Below are positions 17,100 to 26,279 of a stretch of 64,000 nucleotides of DNA, one piece after another. The DNA is from Desulfomonile tiedjei DSM 6799 (GTDB lineage: Bacteria > Desulfobacterota > Desulfomonilia > Desulfomonilales > Desulfomonilaceae). A program made the translations under genes and the position numbers. Position 1 is the first letter of the stretch; each line of letters begins with the position of its first letter. Below the pieces are notes generated by a model. It was given only the letters and a program-made list of their open reading frames with translations. It had not been told where the DNA came from and did no database searches. Where the stretch lies: contig NC_018025.1 in the NCBI RefSeq assembly GCF_000266945.1, positions 5,832,001 to 5,896,000 of the forward strand. The letters run 5' to 3'.

Positions 17100-17313
17100 A
17101 ATGCATGCATCTTTGCAGTTAAGCTGTGGAACACTTCCGTAATCATGTCGCGGCAGCTTCAGGTCAATCCCGCCATTGCTCCACCAGTGGTCCGACTATT
17201 TCAGTCGAAGACAGAGGACTCCGCACGCCAAGTCCTCGGAATTCTCTCATTGTTGACACGCCTGAGCATTGTTGATAGGCTCGAGTACTTATCCCGCGGT
17301 CGGAGGCCTGCAT

Positions 17314-19110
17314 ATGGGAACTAAGCCGACCCTCTTTTGGCGATTCTACCCCGCATCTCTGCTGATTGTACTCTTGTCCCTGATCACTATGTGCTGGTAC
17401 GTGTCTCGAATTGCGACAGAGCAATTTACCGAACGAGCTGTGAATGAACTGCTTTCTGAGGCTCACATAGCTCGGGAACTCGTTGGAGACCGATTTTCTG
17501 AACAGAATGCTCCCGAAATCGATGCTATGCTGAAGAAACTCGGTAGGCATCCTTCCAGTCGTATCACAGTGGCTCTGCCGAATGGAGTGATTCTCGGCGA
17601 TTCACAATTAGATCTTGCCAATATGGATCAATTCTTCGATCGGCCTGAAATTAAGGAAGCGTTGAGCGGAAAAACCGGGATGGCAACCCGAAAAAGTCTT
17701 ACAATGAATGCCACTGTACTCTTTGTTGCTATTCCGGTCCAAAATCAGGGGAATACTATTGGTGTCGTGCGAGCGGCATCGCCGGAGATTTCTTTCGATT
17801 TTTTCCAGTGGACCCGGGTTCCGTTGTTCTGGATTCTTCTGATTGGGCTCCCGGCTCTTCTTAGTTTTTACTGGTCTCGAAAACTAGCTAAAAGTCTGCA
17901 TCAGTATCGAACTGCTGCGGAAATGCTGACTCATTCAGATCTGGAGCACCGTTTGAATGAAAGAGATACATCTGAATTTGAGGCTCTGACGGATGCAATG
18001 AATACCATGTCCGAAGAGGTGCATTCACGTATCGCTGCCATCCTGCGGCAGCGTAACGAGCTTGAAGCAGTATTATCCGGAATGCTCGAATCGGTCATGG
18101 TCGTGGACATTGAAGAACGTATCGTGCGGCTCAACAAGTCTGCGGAACGGCTGTTCAGGACGAGTCTCGATAAGGTGAAAGGCAAGACGATTCAAGAGGC
18201 GATTCGCCATACGGAACTGCATCGATTCGTCGAGGATACCCTTGCATGCGGAGATCCGCTTGAAGGTGATATCATGATTATCGGACCCTCGGATGTGTTT
18301 CTTCAGGCCAGAGGTTCCACGCTCCGCGATACTCGAGGCAATGTTCTGGGAGCGCTTATCGTGTTGAACGACGTCACTCGGTTAAAAACTCTCGAAAACA
18401 TACGGCGAGACTTCGTCGCAAATGTTTCCCATGAACTGAAAACTCCCATCACATCCATCAAGGGTTTTCTTGAGACCTTGCGAGAAGGGGCCTGGGAAGA
18501 TCGTGAGAACGCTGAACGGTTCATGGATATTATGCTGAAGCACACAAATCGCCTGGATGCGATAATCGACGATCTTCTCAGTCTGTCAAGGATAGAAAGG
18601 GATACGGAACGAGGAGAAGTGCTTCTTGATATCGGGTCGGTTCGAGACGTCCTTGAATTGGTTGTCAAAGAAGCAAAGGAAAAAGCCAAAGACAAGGATA
18701 TGACGATCGATTTCAGGGCTCCCGACGAGTTGGTTGCCCGAATCAATCCCAGCCTTCTGGAACAGGCTCTCATGAATCTGGTGGAAAATTCCATCAAGTA
18801 TAGTGACTCGGGAAAGACGATTTCCATTTCAGCCGATCGTGGTCCAAAGGAAATCATCATTCGCGTCAAGGACCAGGGATACGGTATTTCTCAGGAGCAC
18901 CTCTCAAGGATTTTCGAGCGCTTCTATCGCGTGGATAAGGCGAGAGATCGGAAGATCGGAGGGACAGGGTTAGGACTGGCTATCGTAAAACACATAGTCC
19001 ACGCACATGGAGGCAGAGTCGGCGTGGAGAGCTCTCCGGGAAAAGGCAGTACTTTTTCCATCTTCCTTCCAGCCGATTCGAAAGATTTACACGAGATGTT
19101 GCCCAGATGA
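17314..19110 (+). CDS. phoR: PhoR-type sensor histidine kinase
   Basis: 598 residues. One N-terminal membrane helix (about 10-30), a periplasmic region of about 140 residues, a second helix (about 168-187), a HAMP-like linker, a PAS domain (about 250-355), then HisKA with phospho-His373 (NVSHELKTPITSIKGFLETL) and an ATPase with NLVENSIKYSDSG, DQGYGI and GTGLGLAIVKHIV. ATG 17314 has GGAGG upstream; an in-frame start at 17269 is weaker. It is 214 bp after phoB. The large extracytoplasmic domain, unlike E. coli PhoR, matches the PhoR of many Gram-positives and Desulfobacterota. Confidence 0.9.
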   Translation: MGTKPTLFWRFYPASLLIVLLSLITMCWYVSRIATEQFTERAVNELLSEAHIARELVGDRFSEQNAPEIDAMLKKLGRHPSSRITVALPNGVILGDSQLDLANMDQFFDRPEIKEALSGKTGMATRKSLTMNATVLFVAIPVQNQGNTIGVVRAASPEISFDFFQWTRVPLFWILLIGLPALLSFYWSRKLAKSLHQYRTAAEMLTHSDLEHRLNERDTSEFEALTDAMNTMSEEVHSRIAAILRQRNELEAVLSGMLESVMVVDIEERIVRLNKSAERLFRTSLDKVKGKTIQEAIRHTELHRFVEDTLACGDPLEGDIMIIGPSDVFLQARGSTLRDTRGNVLGALIVLNDVTRLKTLENIRRDFVANVSHELKTPITSIKGFLETLREGAWEDRENAERFMDIMLKHTNRLDAIIDDLLSLSRIERDTERGEVLLDIGSVRDVLELVVKEAKEKAKDKDMTIDFRAPDELVARINPSLLEQALMNLVENSIKYSDSGKTISISADRGPKEIIIRVKDQGYGISQEHLSRIFERFYRVDKARDRKIGGTGLGLAIVKHIVHAHGGRVGVESSPGKGSTFSIFLPADSKDLHEMLPR

Positions 19111-19170
19111 TGGCGCTCATACGTATATTGCCGAAGCACGTAATCAATTCCGATATGAGGAGTATCGAGA

Positions 19171-19851
19171 ATGCGAATCAGACTGCAAAGAGACATTGAT
19201 AGACTGAAAAAACAAGTCGTTTCTCTTGCAACTCTCGTGGAAGAGCGGTTCCGTCTGGCTATTCGAGCAGTCGAATGCAGGGACGCGGATCTTGCCCGAA
19301 AAGTAATAATTGGGGATGCGGAAATCGATCAGAAAGAGGTCGATATTGAAGAAGAATGCCTGAAGATTCTTGCACTTCATCAACCCGTCGCGGACCATCT
19401 TCGCTATATTATTTCCGTACTGAAACTCAATAACGATCTGGAACGCATCGGCGATTTGGCCGTGAACATCGCCCAAAAAGCGGAAGTGGTCGCATCCAAG
19501 CTGGAATTACCTATTCCTTTCGACTATGTGACCATGTCTCAGCGTGCCGGTGAAATGCTGGAAGAAAGTCTTAACTCGCTGGTAAACCTTGACCTGCATT
19601 TAGCGTATCGTGTCTGCGCTCAAGACGATGAAGTCGATTTCATGAAAAGCGCCATGCAACTACAGTTTGCAGAAGAGATTCGCAAAGCCAAGGAGGAGCA
19701 CATTGAACCCTTGATTCACTTATTTCTTATATCTCGTCACCTGGAGCGCATAGCGGATCACGCGACCAATATAGCAGAAGACGTCATCTACATGATTACC
19801 GGCGAGATTCACCGTCATAAAGGATTCGAATATCACCATTCTGAAGAGTAG
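19171..19851 (+). CDS. phoU: PhoU phosphate-signalling regulator
   Basis: A 226-residue two-repeat helical-bundle protein of the PhoU family, which links the Pst transporter to PhoR and damps the Pho response. Both metal-binding motifs are seen: LKLNNDLERIGDLAVNIA and ISRHLERIADHATNIAED, each with E-RI(G/A)D. It is 60 bp after phoR, same strand, and presumably cotranscribed. Confidence 0.93.
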   Translation: MRIRLQRDIDRLKKQVVSLATLVEERFRLAIRAVECRDADLARKVIIGDAEIDQKEVDIEEECLKILALHQPVADHLRYIISVLKLNNDLERIGDLAVNIAQKAEVVASKLELPIPFDYVTMSQRAGEMLEESLNSLVNLDLHLAYRVCAQDDEVDFMKSAMQLQFAEEIRKAKEEHIEPLIHLFLISRHLERIADHATNIAEDVIYMITGEIHRHKGFEYHHSEE

Positions 19852-20011
19852 CCTATGATTTCTTAGATCGGTGAACCTGCCGAACATTGAATGTGCTGCA
19901 ATAATCCAGTCTTTTTTTCAGCCGACGCAGACTCCGATTGCCTCTCTTACATTCCCTGTTCGAAAAAAGGTGAACCATTCATCCGCACAAGCAAATAGCG
20001 CTGCTTCTTAC

Positions 20012-20189
20012 TATAGCAGTTGACCTAATTTCTGCTCCTTACCCTTTATAGGGAGCGGTAGGGCCGGCGTCGCTGCCGGCCGAAAACTCCTCGATTTGTT
20101 ATGAAAGATGTGCCGGCACGGAGGCACGGCACCCACCAATTTTTAGAAGCGTTTTTCGCAATCGGACAAAAATTCTGTCATTTGCTATA
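20012..20189 (-). repeat. R3 interspersed repeat, copy d
   Basis: 178 bp with inverted ends TATAGCAGTTGAC (20012) and GTCATTTGCTATA (to 20189). The core reads, in reverse, ATTGGTGGGTGCCGTGCCTC then a GC-rich block and GACGCCGGC. It ends 15 bp from the next gene's stop. The rest of 19852-20203 has no gene. Confidence 0.75.
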
Positions 20190-20203
20190 ATGTGATTCTC
20201 AGC

Positions 20204-20494
20204 TTATCCAAGCGTTTTCAAAAAATCCTCCCAGGGAGTTGCAGGCATGGTTTCGGTTTGGGTCTTACCATATCCGCGAATTATCAGTGCAGCCTTTGAT
20301 ACTTGCTGAGGATCGTTCGATTCCACAATATCCACAACATCGAATCTTCCAAATGTCACGAAGCTGCTTTTCCAGGTCACCCCGGGGCACTCTTTCTTTA
20401 TCCGCTCCGAGACGGTTTTGGCAATTTTTGTGAAATCTTTCGGATCACTGAACGCTTCGGGCGATATTCGGCTTAGAATAATGTAGAACGCCAT
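20204..20494 (-). CDS. GYD-domain-like small protein
   Basis: 96 residues, single ferredoxin-like GYD domain: MAFYIILSRISPEAF at the start, a basic helix (IAKTVSERIKKECPGVTWKS), then FGRFDVVDIVES and a C-terminal helix. Small cytosolic proteins of this type have no settled function. ATG 20494 follows AGGGAGGGGAAG; the upstream frame to 20557 lacks such a site. Single gene. Confidence 0.72.
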   Translation of the reverse strand: MAFYIILSRISPEAFSDPKDFTKIAKTVSERIKKECPGVTWKSSFVTFGRFDVVDIVESNDPQQVSKAALIIRGYGKTQTETMPATPWEDFLKTLG

Positions 20495-20677
20495 CTTCCC
20501 CTCCCTTGAGCAATGAATAATTACTGCTATGTTTTCAAATTGGGCTGCTTTTGTCAATGCATGTATAAGATGAAAAACAAACCGAACATGTGAAAAAAAT
20601 TGTGCTTCAAAAGTTCCCGTGTTGTCTCGAATGTGGTATGGTCATGAAGCATTCCTATAACACAATCAGAGTTTCCT

Positions 20678-21808
20678 ATGGCTAAATCGATAAGTGCTAA
20701 ACAGATTTTGGTGGATATCAGGGCTGGTTTGAGCGATGCCGAGCTGAAAGAAAAATACAAGCTGTCCGATAAAGGCCTCGACTCAGTGCGTAAGAAACTA
20801 CAGGAAGCCGGGTTGATTCAACCGGATCAAAAAACCGATTCCATGAAAGCGGCAGCGGCAGCCGGCACGAAGGAGTCTTCAAATTTCGACCCGGATCTTG
20901 TGTCGACTCTTGCTGAAGATGTGAAGAAAGGGTTGCACGATAACGAGTTAATGCGTCGTCATGAACTGGCACCTTCTGCTCTGAAGAAACTTTTATCCGA
21001 ATTGGTCGCACGCGGCTACTTGACCGAAGATGAACTCGCACTTCGTTCGGGTAACAACAGCATCTTATGTGTTTCGTGTTCGGGAAAAAATGTGCCGACT
21101 GCCGAGATCTGTCGTCATTGTGGAAGGAAGCTCGGAGAGACACCCGATCACGAACAATTTCCCGAACATCCTGAGATGTCACAGGCCCGGAATCCGGAAG
21201 CGGAGCTGTCTTCCAGCTCTTCAGACGAGCTTTGGCACGAATGTCCGTGGGAAGAGCGGGAAAATTACGGTCTTTGGAACGCATACTTTCAGACCGCCTG
21301 GAAGAGCCTCCTGTCTCCACAGGCTTTCTTTTCCAAGCTGCCCCCGGACGGTGGATACGGCAATCCCATATTGTTCGGGATCTTTTCCGTCGCTCTCAGC
21401 ACTCCCCTGGCATTGCTAATTCTGACGCTCCTCGGAAAGATGGGAGGGGCGGTAAGCCTGGTCGGAATCGTAATCGGCTTTGTGTGCGCTTTCATCGGTG
21501 CGGCAATAGTGTACCCGGTTGTACTCTTGGTCGTGGCAGGACTGGTTCACCTGGTGCTTATGGTTCAGGGAGTGGACAAGGAATTTCAGCGTACTCTCAG
21601 GGTCACCTCCTATTCAAGCGCACCCCATCTCCTCGAATCAATACCTCTGGTGGGAGCCTTAATTGCCATAGTCTATTGGATAGTACTGATGATTATAGGT
21701 TTGCGGGAGATGCATGAGACTTCGACGGTGAAAAGTGCGATAGCGGTTTTGTCTATTTTCATTGTGTTTGGACTCGTTGTTTTGGCTTTGTATGCAATTA
21801 AGACCTAG
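20678..21808 (+). CDS. Two-module, zinc-ribbon, Yip1-like membrane protein
   Basis: 376 residues. Two copies of a ~50-residue module (residues 5-50 and 74-122: VDIRAGLSDAELKEKYKLS and a diverged second copy with LMRRHELAPSALKKL), then a zinc ribbon (Cys131, 134, 145, 148), an acidic linker, and a C-terminal hydrophobic domain with about five membrane helices (about 230-375) resembling Yip1. The module recurs in the genes at 58446 and 60669. It probably sits in the inner membrane with its modules in the cytosol. Ribosome site weak; no operon partner. Function unknown. Confidence 0.75.
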   Translation: MAKSISAKQILVDIRAGLSDAELKEKYKLSDKGLDSVRKKLQEAGLIQPDQKTDSMKAAAAAGTKESSNFDPDLVSTLAEDVKKGLHDNELMRRHELAPSALKKLLSELVARGYLTEDELALRSGNNSILCVSCSGKNVPTAEICRHCGRKLGETPDHEQFPEHPEMSQARNPEAELSSSSSDELWHECPWEERENYGLWNAYFQTAWKSLLSPQAFFSKLPPDGGYGNPILFGIFSVALSTPLALLILTLLGKMGGAVSLVGIVIGFVCAFIGAAIVYPVVLLVVAGLVHLVLMVQGVDKEFQRTLRVTSYSSAPHLLESIPLVGALIAIVYWIVLMIIGLREMHETSTVKSAIAVLSIFIVFGLVVLALYAIKT

Positions 21809-21998
21809 TTGAATGGGAATAAAACGTATACTGATGTCTTTTTTCCCATAGATCGTTTTTATTGGCATCTATTCTCCATTCAACATGGTTAGGAACTATT
21901 CATTTTGTACCCCTTTTCTGATTTTCGTCTTTGTTGTGATGCGCGTGCTCGGAAATGGTACAGATTAAAAAATACCCAATGAGAATGCTGGTAAGTGC

Positions 21999-22028
21999 TT
22001 GACATTTCGAACCTGCATTTTGTTTTAT
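21999..22028 (+). promoter_or_regulatory. Possible sigma-70 promoter for the glycan operon
   Basis: TTGACA at 21999-22004, 18-bp spacer, TTTTAT at 22023-22028. It is 930 bp upstream of the first operon gene, so a long leader would result; another promoter closer in is possible. Confidence 0.35.
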
Positions 22029-22955
22029 GGGCTTTTTTCTCTCACATCAGAGAGATATGTTTTTCTCACTTGATCGAAACGACGCCTACTTTCATTGTAA
22101 TTTTAGGTACTTTCTGTTTTAGAACTTTCTAGATCGAATTGGCATTAGATCTGCATAAACAATGAGCTATCTTGATAGAGGATCAGAATGCTCGACAAGT
22201 TACAAAAATTGGTAACGATAAATTTCTGTGGTGGGGAACAGAGTCATAGAGCGAGCACTAATACTTAGGAATCAAGCCGGGAAACAGTAACTGCTTCCGG
22301 TTGAATGCGTAGAGAAAAGGCTTCCGGGGACCCGACGCGAGCTGTTGAGTCCGAGGATTAATTGATACAAGGTGAATTTTGGTTGGCACAGCCAAACTTT
22401 TTGCACAGAGGAGAGAGGACTCTGCGATACAAGAGTCCTGCCATGTAATTACCATGTGATGAGCTCGAAATAGAGTTAACGTGGTTAGTGAAATGGTTCT
22501 GTGAGTTTTCTCGTTTGAGAGGCGAGACGCTCACTATTCTAAGATCTATTCATATTTATTGAGGGGCTGAAACAGCTATTAATAACACGAAAGAAAACCT
22601 AAGCATGTATTCAGGGGGGGAAACCAATATCTTACATGAAGGAAATAACGGTTCGAACGGCTCCGATTCGGTAACTGGGCATCGGCCGTTGTTGTTGCGA
22701 CACGAGGAACGTTTTTCTCCCTGAACCTGTTCGAGACCTGCAATCGGGGCTGAGCAACCGTGAATCCGGGAACACCCGTGCGGGAGTGTTGCTGTCATTA
22801 CGTAAGGATGTCGGCTGTGAACATTATGCTGAACAAAAAATGCTACTTACAGGTTAATACGACATGGGAAAAGTAATCTGAAATTGATGAATTAGAGGAA
22901 TTACGCAAGAGCGACGCATTCTTTAATGTCAAAGGAACAGAGCGAGGGATTTTCA
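22029..22955 (+). other. Long non-coding stretch before the glycan operon, with hairpins
   Basis: No convincing gene on either strand in about 930 bp. Small hairpins are visible, for example AGGACTCT (22416-22423) with AGAGTCCT (22432-22439), and a TTTGGTTG/CAGCCAAA pair just before it. I could not match it to a known riboswitch class. It may be a leader RNA or simply degraded sequence. Confidence 0.4.
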
Positions 22956-23738
22956 ATGAGAGCAATAATTCTCGCAGGTGGCAAAGGGACACGACTTCTC
23001 CCGTATACGACCATTTTGCCCAAACCTTTAATGCCGGTAAATCAGCAATCGATTGTGGAGATCGTGATTCGACAACTCAAACATAATGGTTTTGATCACA
23101 TAACACTTGCTCTGGGGCATTTGGCTCATCTGGTTAAGGCTGTCCTGGGTAACGGAAACCATCTTGACGTCAAGATAGACTATTCTCTGGAAGACGTACC
23201 CCTTGGAACCAGCGGGCCATTATCCCTCATCCCGGACCTCGATGACACTTTTCTCGTCATGAATGGAGATATCCTCAGTGACTTGGATTTCAAAGACATG
23301 CTCCAGTTTCATCGAGAACGGCAGGCTGTGGCGACAATAGCGGTGCACAGACGCAAGGTTCACATCGATTACGGCGTGCTTCACCGGAAAGATTACCGTC
23401 TTCTGAAATACGAAGAGAAACCGACCATAGACTATGAGGTGAGCACCGGCATTTACATTTTTCAACGGGAAATTATCAATTACATACATCCGGGAGTATA
23501 TCTCGACTTTCCCGAGCTGGTGAAAATGCTTATCCACAATGAAAGACCCGTCATGTGTTATCCCTTCGACGGCATATGGTTCGATCTTGGTAGAGTTGAA
23601 GATTTCCAGTACGTCCAGGAACGAATAGATGCCTTGAAAGATGCTATTCCCTTCCTTTCTCCCAATGGGCATCGGAGTAACCCTGACCTGTACGTTCCGG
23701 CAAGCACGTATCGAGAGGAGCAGCCGTATGAAGCTTAA
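22956..23738 (+). CDS. NDP-sugar nucleotidyltransferase
   Basis: A 260-residue nucleotidyltransferase that couples a sugar-1-phosphate to an NTP. The signature MRAIILAGGKGTRLLPYT is at the N-terminus, with LPKPLMPV, the metal site MNGDILSD and WFDLGRVEDF near the C-terminus. The sugar (mannose, glucose or a modified amino sugar) cannot be told. ATG 22956 follows GCGAGGG; an in-frame ATG at 22926 has no ribosome site. It overlaps the next gene by 11 bp, so they are translationally coupled. First gene of the glycan operon. Confidence 0.88.
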   Translation: MRAIILAGGKGTRLLPYTTILPKPLMPVNQQSIVEIVIRQLKHNGFDHITLALGHLAHLVKAVLGNGNHLDVKIDYSLEDVPLGTSGPLSLIPDLDDTFLVMNGDILSDLDFKDMLQFHRERQAVATIAVHRRKVHIDYGVLHRKDYRLLKYEEKPTIDYEVSTGIYIFQREIINYIHPGVYLDFPELVKMLIHNERPVMCYPFDGIWFDLGRVEDFQYVQERIDALKDAIPFLSPNGHRSNPDLYVPASTYREEQPYEA

Positions 23739-26238
23739 ACGCTTCTTCGATATAGTTGTAGCATCGATAGGTATTTTCATTGCATCACCATTGATGCTTC
23801 TGATCGCGATCTTGATCAAAATGGAATCGAAAGGTCCTGTTCTCTATCGCTGCATTCGCGTCGGCAGGTACGGCAAACATTTTGGGATGCTGAAATTCAG
23901 GACTATGGTTGACAATGCGGATACCATTGACTTGAAACTGTGCGGCGAAAGAGACGTAAGAGTGACTCCGTTCGGAACTCTTCTCCGCCGGACCAAGTTA
24001 AATGAACTGCCGCAGCTCTTCAACGTTCTGCTGGGTGACATGAGCCTGGTCGGCCCTCGGCCGGAAGATCCCAAATTTGTAAGTCATTATAGAGACAAGT
24101 GGGATGTGGCTCTTTCAGTCAGACCCGGAGTAGCAGGCATCAATCAGGTGCTCCATCGCAATGAGGAAGATCTCTTTCCACCGGGAGCCGATAGAGAAAC
24201 CTACTACCTGGAACACATACTTCCGGACAAACTGGATCGAGACATCCAGTACATTGCTCGTCAAACCGTATGGAGCGACATAGCACTTCTTACTAAAGCG
24301 CTATTGGCAACGCTCTTCGAGGGAGGCATTGTCTCCAGGTTGTTCCAGTATCGAGAACTGGGAATTCAGTTGTTGGCCGATCTCGGTTTTTCGATCCTTG
24401 CGTTCATGATCGCTCACGCTGTGCGATTCGAAACCTTGGCTCTCCATTATGAGAACAGTCTTCCTGCTCTGGGCATGGTTGTAGTGATCAATCTCGTCTT
24501 GTTTCCTTTGATGGGACTCTACACCAGGAGTCCTCGCTTTTTCTCCGTAACCGACCTGTTGCTACTTGCGAAATGTTCACTACTCTCCAGCATTATTTTG
24601 ACGGTAGCGAATGTTTTCCTCTTCAGCGGGAATGGTTTATCCAGGGCCGTGCTGATTTTCTATCCATTCGTCCTGTCGGTATTGCTCGGGGCATCTCGCA
24701 TCATGCACCGAATTGCGCTTGAGAAAACCGAAATGCAGCGGCAGCCAGGAGGTCCGGAGCGAAACGTAATAATCTACGGAGCAGGTCGGCTGGGGTCAGA
24801 GACTCTGCAGCGCCTGAAATTCGAACCTGGAGTGAAGATATTCGGGTTCGTGGATGACGATCCGGCAATGAGGAATCGCTCCATTTACGGAGTAAAAATT
24901 ATCGGAACAGGGCATGACCTCTCTTTCCTGAAAACGCTCTACGAAATAGATCAGGTTGTCATAGCGTTCGCCTCGGCAAATACCGATGCATTGAATCAGG
25001 TTCGTCAGCGTTGTCAGGAGGCAGGTTTAAGTAATGTGCTGATAGTCTCATCCATTCCGTCAATTCCCAGGTCTCACGCTTCCGTTCGAAGATATTTCAG
25101 AGGTATCCGATTTACCGATCTTCTGGGAATACCGGAAGTCTCTCTGGATGTGAAAAATCTCCAAGAAAAGTTCGCTGGAACGACAGTGGCCGTTGTGGGT
25201 GCCGGGGACCATTTGGGGGAGCATATTTGTCGAGAACTCCTCAGGTTGGATATCGAGCAACTGGTGGTACTGGAGGATTCTTGCCACAGACTCACGAGAA
25301 TCAACGACACATTCGAATATATCAACACGAACCAAATTCCGTTCCACAGCTACTTTTATCCTTTCGGCTTTCATGAAGAAATCGAGAGCGTCTTTAAGTG
25401 CTTCAATGTGAACTGGATTATCTACAACCGTCCCAATACTCCTGCGGCCTTACCTCTGAACGAGCCTGTCCTATTTCTCACCGAGTTTCTGGAAACGGCA
25501 AAATTCGTGGATATGGCCGGACGTCTCGATTGCCATGGATTTTGTCTCCTGTCTCCTTACTTGAAGGATTGTTTCTGTGATGGAGAGCGGACTATGCATC
25601 TCCTGGGCGAACACTACCTGAGGATCTCCACAGGCATGAGAAACGGCAGCACGAAATATGGGATTATGCGATTGTCGAACATTTTGGAGAACGAAGTAGA
25701 AATCGTCAGAAAGTATTACGATCGCAAGATTCACGATATCCCATCTTTCATTCCACGCAGTCCCATGAGGTTTTCGTCATCGAGATATGCGGCTCGAACT
25801 GCACTGAATAGTATGGTGCTTCAGAACAAGGGAGAAACCTTCATAGAAGCTGCCAGCTCTCCCATCCGCCTAGACAGGCTCCTTGAATTCTACTCCATGT
25901 ATCAGGAGAACGGGGTCAAGATGCGTAACACGCAATTTGACTGGGAATCCGAAAGTCAAACGAGTGATGTTGAATTCAGTTCCGCATATGCAGATTCCGG
26001 CGTGCCCGGCATCTCAATCCACTCCAGGCCGGAGTTGCCCGATCCTGGCGAAGGAAATCGCCTTTTCAAGATAAGTCAGAGCTTCTTGAATCCTGCCGAC
26101 AAGCTCATGCTGAAACGTTTCTTTTCTGTCCTGGACTCTAATCATGGGCATCTTCTGCAATCAGGAAACGGAAGCCTCTTATCCGATCGCAATAGGCTGA
26201 TTCAAAATGCGAAAGCGATAGAGCACACTTCACAATGA
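23728..26238 (+). CDS. Phosphoglycosyltransferase fused to a CapD/FlaA1-like region
   Basis: 836 residues. Residues 1-205 are a monotopic phosphoglycosyltransferase (re-entrant helix MKLKRFFDIVVASIGIF, KFRTMVDNAD, GDMSLVGPRPE) that would put a sugar-phosphate on a lipid carrier. The catalytic dyad position reads Asn92-Glu93 (KLNELPQL) where C. jejuni PglC has Asp-Glu. Then come about four membrane helices (about 210-320), a Rossmann domain (IIYGAGRLGSETL) and a second, worn SDR domain (VVGAGDHLGEHICRE) lacking the usual Tyr-x-x-x-Lys region I would expect. ATG 23728 has GAGGAG upstream. PGTs normally sit at the C-terminus or alone; this order is unusual. Confidence 0.8.
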   Translation: MKLKRFFDIVVASIGIFIASPLMLLIAILIKMESKGPVLYRCIRVGRYGKHFGMLKFRTMVDNADTIDLKLCGERDVRVTPFGTLLRRTKLNELPQLFNVLLGDMSLVGPRPEDPKFVSHYRDKWDVALSVRPGVAGINQVLHRNEEDLFPPGADRETYYLEHILPDKLDRDIQYIARQTVWSDIALLTKALLATLFEGGIVSRLFQYRELGIQLLADLGFSILAFMIAHAVRFETLALHYENSLPALGMVVVINLVLFPLMGLYTRSPRFFSVTDLLLLAKCSLLSSIILTVANVFLFSGNGLSRAVLIFYPFVLSVLLGASRIMHRIALEKTEMQRQPGGPERNVIIYGAGRLGSETLQRLKFEPGVKIFGFVDDDPAMRNRSIYGVKIIGTGHDLSFLKTLYEIDQVVIAFASANTDALNQVRQRCQEAGLSNVLIVSSIPSIPRSHASVRRYFRGIRFTDLLGIPEVSLDVKNLQEKFAGTTVAVVGAGDHLGEHICRELLRLDIEQLVVLEDSCHRLTRINDTFEYINTNQIPFHSYFYPFGFHEEIESVFKCFNVNWIIYNRPNTPAALPLNEPVLFLTEFLETAKFVDMAGRLDCHGFCLLSPYLKDCFCDGERTMHLLGEHYLRISTGMRNGSTKYGIMRLSNILENEVEIVRKYYDRKIHDIPSFIPRSPMRFSSSRYAARTALNSMVLQNKGETFIEAASSPIRLDRLLEFYSMYQENGVKMRNTQFDWESESQTSDVEFSSAYADSGVPGISIHSRPELPDPGEGNRLFKISQSFLNPADKLMLKRFFSVLDSNHGHLLQSGNGSLLSDRNRLIQNAKAIEHTSQ

Positions 26239-26279
26239 AAGACCGGATACTTAATAGGGGAGGTTCGGATCATACAATT

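Noticed and set aside
22258-22455. 65-codon minus-strand frame before the glycan operon
   Set aside because: No ribosome site and no conserved motif; region better treated as non-coding.
22640-22700. GGTTCGAACGGCTCCGATTC as a tRNA T-arm
   Set aside because: No matching acceptor or anticodon arms around it.
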